Origin: an uncultured Clostridia bacterium
Lineage (GTDB): Bacteria; Bacillota; Clostridia; Oscillospirales; CAG-272
Reading direction: 5' to 3'
DNA: 7,002 nucleotides
Assembly: GCA_937914815.1 (NCBI GenBank)
Contig: CALDMI010000002.1
Coordinates: forward strand, 1 to 7,002
Part shown: one piece after another, positions 5,397 to 7,002 of the stretch
Layout of the letters: each line of letters starts with the position of its first letter
Numbering within the stretch: position 1 is the first letter of the stretch
Program-made: the position numbers and the translations under genes
The notes under the pieces: generated by a model
Databases searched by the model: none
What the model was told of the DNA's origin: nothing
What the model saw: only the letters and a program-made list of their open reading frames with translations

Positions 5397-6111
5397 TATT
5401 TTCCTATTTTCCCACGGCTTTGCAAAGAGCCGGACGGAGGCGCAGGACTATATAAGAGCGGGCGCTGTTACCGTCGGCGGGCGAACCGTCATAAAGCCGG
5501 CGTTTGATGTGCCGGATAACGCGGATAATGTCATTCTTATATCGGATGACAGAAGGTATGCGAGCCGCGGAGGGCTGAAGCTCGAGGCGGCACTCTCGAC
5601 ATTTGGCATTGACCCCGCGGGGCGCATGTGCCTTGATATAGGGGCCTCGACCGGGGGATTTACCGATTGTCTTCTGAAAAACGGTGCAAAGCATGTGATC
5701 GCCGTTGATTCCGGGCACGGGCAGCTTGCCGCGAGCCTTGCGGGCGACCCCCGTGTAACATCGGTTGAAAATTGCAATGCGCGCTATCTGTCGCCGGATA
5801 AGCTCTTCTATACGCCGGACCTTGCCGTTATGGATGTTTCGTTTATATCGGCTACATACATAATTTCGAATGTCATGAATGTCCTTGCCGAGCACGGCGA
5901 TTTTATATGTCTTATAAAACCGCAATTCGAGGTGGGACCCGCCGGTATAGGAAAGGGCGGCATAGTGCGTGATGCCGCCGTGCGCTCTGCGGCAGTCGGG
6001 CGGGTTCTTGACTTCGCCGCAAAATGCGGCTTTACAGTGCTCGGATGCATTGTATCTCCGATACTCGGCGGAGACGGAAATACGGAATACCTTGCATATA
6101 TGAGAAAATAA
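5386..6111 (+). CDS. tlyA: TlyA-family rRNA 2'-O-methyltransferase (S4 plus FtsJ-like domain)
   Basis: TlyA enzymes methylate ribose 2'-OH groups of rRNA using S-adenosylmethionine; some species methylate both subunits, others only one. The old name hemolysin A is misleading. The 241-residue protein opens with an S4 RNA-binding domain (about 1-60; MRLDIFLFSHGFAKSR, then AGAVTVGGR). The linker RYASRGGLKLE (57-67) supplies the first catalytic Lys. The SAM-binding loop is LDIGASTGGFTDCLL (83-97). DVSFIS (150-155) and LIKPQFE (176-182) carry the catalytic Asp and Lys. GGDGNTEYLAYMRK (228-241) is the usual C-terminus, so the gene is complete. The ATG lies inside xseB; no strong separate ribosome site is seen, which points to coupling. 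nadK follows after 32 bases. Confidence 0.94.
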   Translation: MRLDIFLFSHGFAKSRTEAQDYIRAGAVTVGGRTVIKPAFDVPDNADNVILISDDRRYASRGGLKLEAALSTFGIDPAGRMCLDIGASTGGFTDCLLKNGAKHVIAVDSGHGQLAASLAGDPRVTSVENCNARYLSPDKLFYTPDLAVMDVSFISATYIISNVMNVLAEHGDFICLIKPQFEVGPAGIGKGGIVRDAAVRSAAVGRVLDFAAKCGFTVLGCIVSPILGGDGNTEYLAYMRK

Positions 6112-6131
6112 AGTGGGGCAGAACCGCTACG

Positions 6132-6146
6132 AAAGGGGTACCAATG
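6132..6146 (+). promoter_or_regulatory. Ribosome binding site that fixes the nadK start
   Basis: AAAGGGG (6132-6138) lies 5 bases before the ATG at 6144. An upstream in-frame ATG at 6024 lies inside tlyA and would add 40 residues that do not resemble the family. Confidence 0.7.
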
Positions 6147-6983
6147 AAGAATATAGCTGTCATCCCCAATGAAAACAAAGATAAAAATCTTGCCGTTACT
6201 CTCGCGGTGACTGAAACTCTTACCGCGGCGGGAATAACGGTAATGACGGAGCGAAAGTACGCGATAAGGCTGCCGGGGGCGGTCCCGTATGACGAATTTC
6301 CGGACTCCGCCGAGGCGATAGTAGTAATAGGTGGTGACGGCTCTGTGCTTGACGCATCGGTTTACGCCGTCGCGCACGGAATACCGCTGACTGGCGTCAA
6401 TCTCGGAAAGCTCGGGTATTTAAGCGAGACGGAGCCGTCGGATATAGGAAAGCTCGCGGGACTCCGCGACGGCAGATATACGGTACATGAAAAAATGCTC
6501 CTCGAGGTCATAACGGACGGCGCGCGCCTCGGGCGGTACGCGGTAAACGATATAATACTTTCACATTCCGCCCCCCTCGGTATGGCTGACTTTCTGCTCG
6601 GGGACAGTATCGGAGAGTGCCTACGGTATCGCGCGGACGGAATAATATTCGCGACCCCCGCGGGCTCTACCGCGTATTCGCTCTCTGCGGGCGGTCCTGT
6701 CGTGGCGCAGAATGTCGAGTCACTGCTTGTCACCCCGATATGCCCGCATACATTCTTCAACCGCTCGCTGATATTCGGCGCGGACGAGAGCCTGACGGTG
6801 ACAAATACCGGCACGGCGCCGATGAAGATAAGTATAGACGGCAGGGACCTCGCCTCTCTTCTCCCCGGCGCGTCATGCGAGGTGCGCAAATCGGCGAACA
6901 GGCTCTCAATGCTCTCATTCTGCAACGGTAATATGTTCAGAAACCTGTTTGATAAAATGAAACTCACGCAGAACATCCTCTGA
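6144..6983 (+). CDS. nadK: NAD kinase
   Basis: Phosphorylates NAD to NADP using ATP or polyphosphate in the cytoplasm, the only known route to NADP in most bacteria. The 279-residue protein has the motif GGDGS at 63-67 (usually GGDGT) with the catalytic Asp. NLGKLGYL is at 87-94. AVNDIILSH is at 133-141, where Asp replaces the usual Glu of the NE motif. The long signature is DGIIFATPAGSTAYS at 165-179 followed by LSAGGPVV. TPICPHTFFNRSLI is at 197-210 and SIDGRD at 230-235. All parts are present and length is normal, so it should be active. Ile is coded almost only by ATA (16 of 19, the rest ATC). It is co-oriented with tlyA, and the next gene begins 16 bases after its stop. Confidence 0.96.
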   Translation: MKNIAVIPNENKDKNLAVTLAVTETLTAAGITVMTERKYAIRLPGAVPYDEFPDSAEAIVVIGGDGSVLDASVYAVAHGIPLTGVNLGKLGYLSETEPSDIGKLAGLRDGRYTVHEKMLLEVITDGARLGRYAVNDIILSHSAPLGMADFLLGDSIGECLRYRADGIIFATPAGSTAYSLSAGGPVVAQNVESLLVTPICPHTFFNRSLIFGADESLTVTNTGTAPMKISIDGRDLASLLPGASCEVRKSANRLSMLSFCNGNMFRNLFDKMKLTQNIL

Positions 6984-6987
6984 CACG

Positions 6988-7002
6988 AAAGGAAAGACAA
7001 TG
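6988..7002 (+). promoter_or_regulatory. Ribosome binding site and start codon of the next operon gene
   Basis: AAAGGA (6988-6993), 6 bases, then ATG at 7000-7002 at the window edge. No terminator separates it from nadK, so the operon continues. In related clusters argR and recN commonly follow nadK, but nothing of the protein is visible here. Confidence 0.6.

Noticed and set aside
6024..6143. Forty-residue N-terminal extension of nadK
   Set aside because: It overlaps tlyA and includes the intergenic spacer; the ATG at 6144 has its own ribosome site and the usual NadK start.

Overview
The window looks like a piece of a Gram-positive (Firmicutes/Clostridia-type) chromosome. This rests on the nusB-xseA-xseB-tlyA-nadK gene order, strong AGGAG-type ribosome binding sites, a tRNA gene with encoded CCA, and a BspA-type leucine-rich-repeat protein of the kind common in gut Clostridia. 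An uncultured Oscillospirales-like organism fits, but the exact lineage is inference.

The window has two halves of different character that meet at a tRNA gene. Left (1-1533) is AT-rich and accessory: the 3' part of a BspA-like LRR gene, then, 30 bases on and on the same strand, a complete FRG-domain gene. Middle (1534-2549) holds a convergent junction. It contains a long-loop hairpin terminator, a minus-strand tRNA-Leu(UAG), a second hairpin that contains the tRNA promoter's -35 box, and a minus-strand inorganic pyrophosphatase gene. After these comes a divergent promoter region serving ppa (minus) and the nusB operon (plus).

Right (2550-7002) is GC-rich and tightly packed: nusB, a divergent TsaD/Kae1-like paralog, xseA, xseB, tlyA and nadK, all on the plus strand. 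Start and stop codons overlap or lie 1 to 32 bases apart. The final three bases are the start codon of a further gene with a good ribosome binding site; argR is a guess from usual synteny only. One promoter before nusB probably drives the whole unit. The products act in transcription antitermination, an unknown TsaD-like reaction, exonuclease VII DNA processing (XseA plus XseB), rRNA methylation and NADP synthesis. The usual ispA/dxs genes between xseB and tlyA are absent.

The least explained parts are the LRR-FRG gene pair beside the 3' end of a tRNA gene (a classic island site), the altered motifs of the TsaD paralog, and the hairpin elements flanking the tRNA. I did not find a clearly new system; the LRR-FRG pair is the best candidate.
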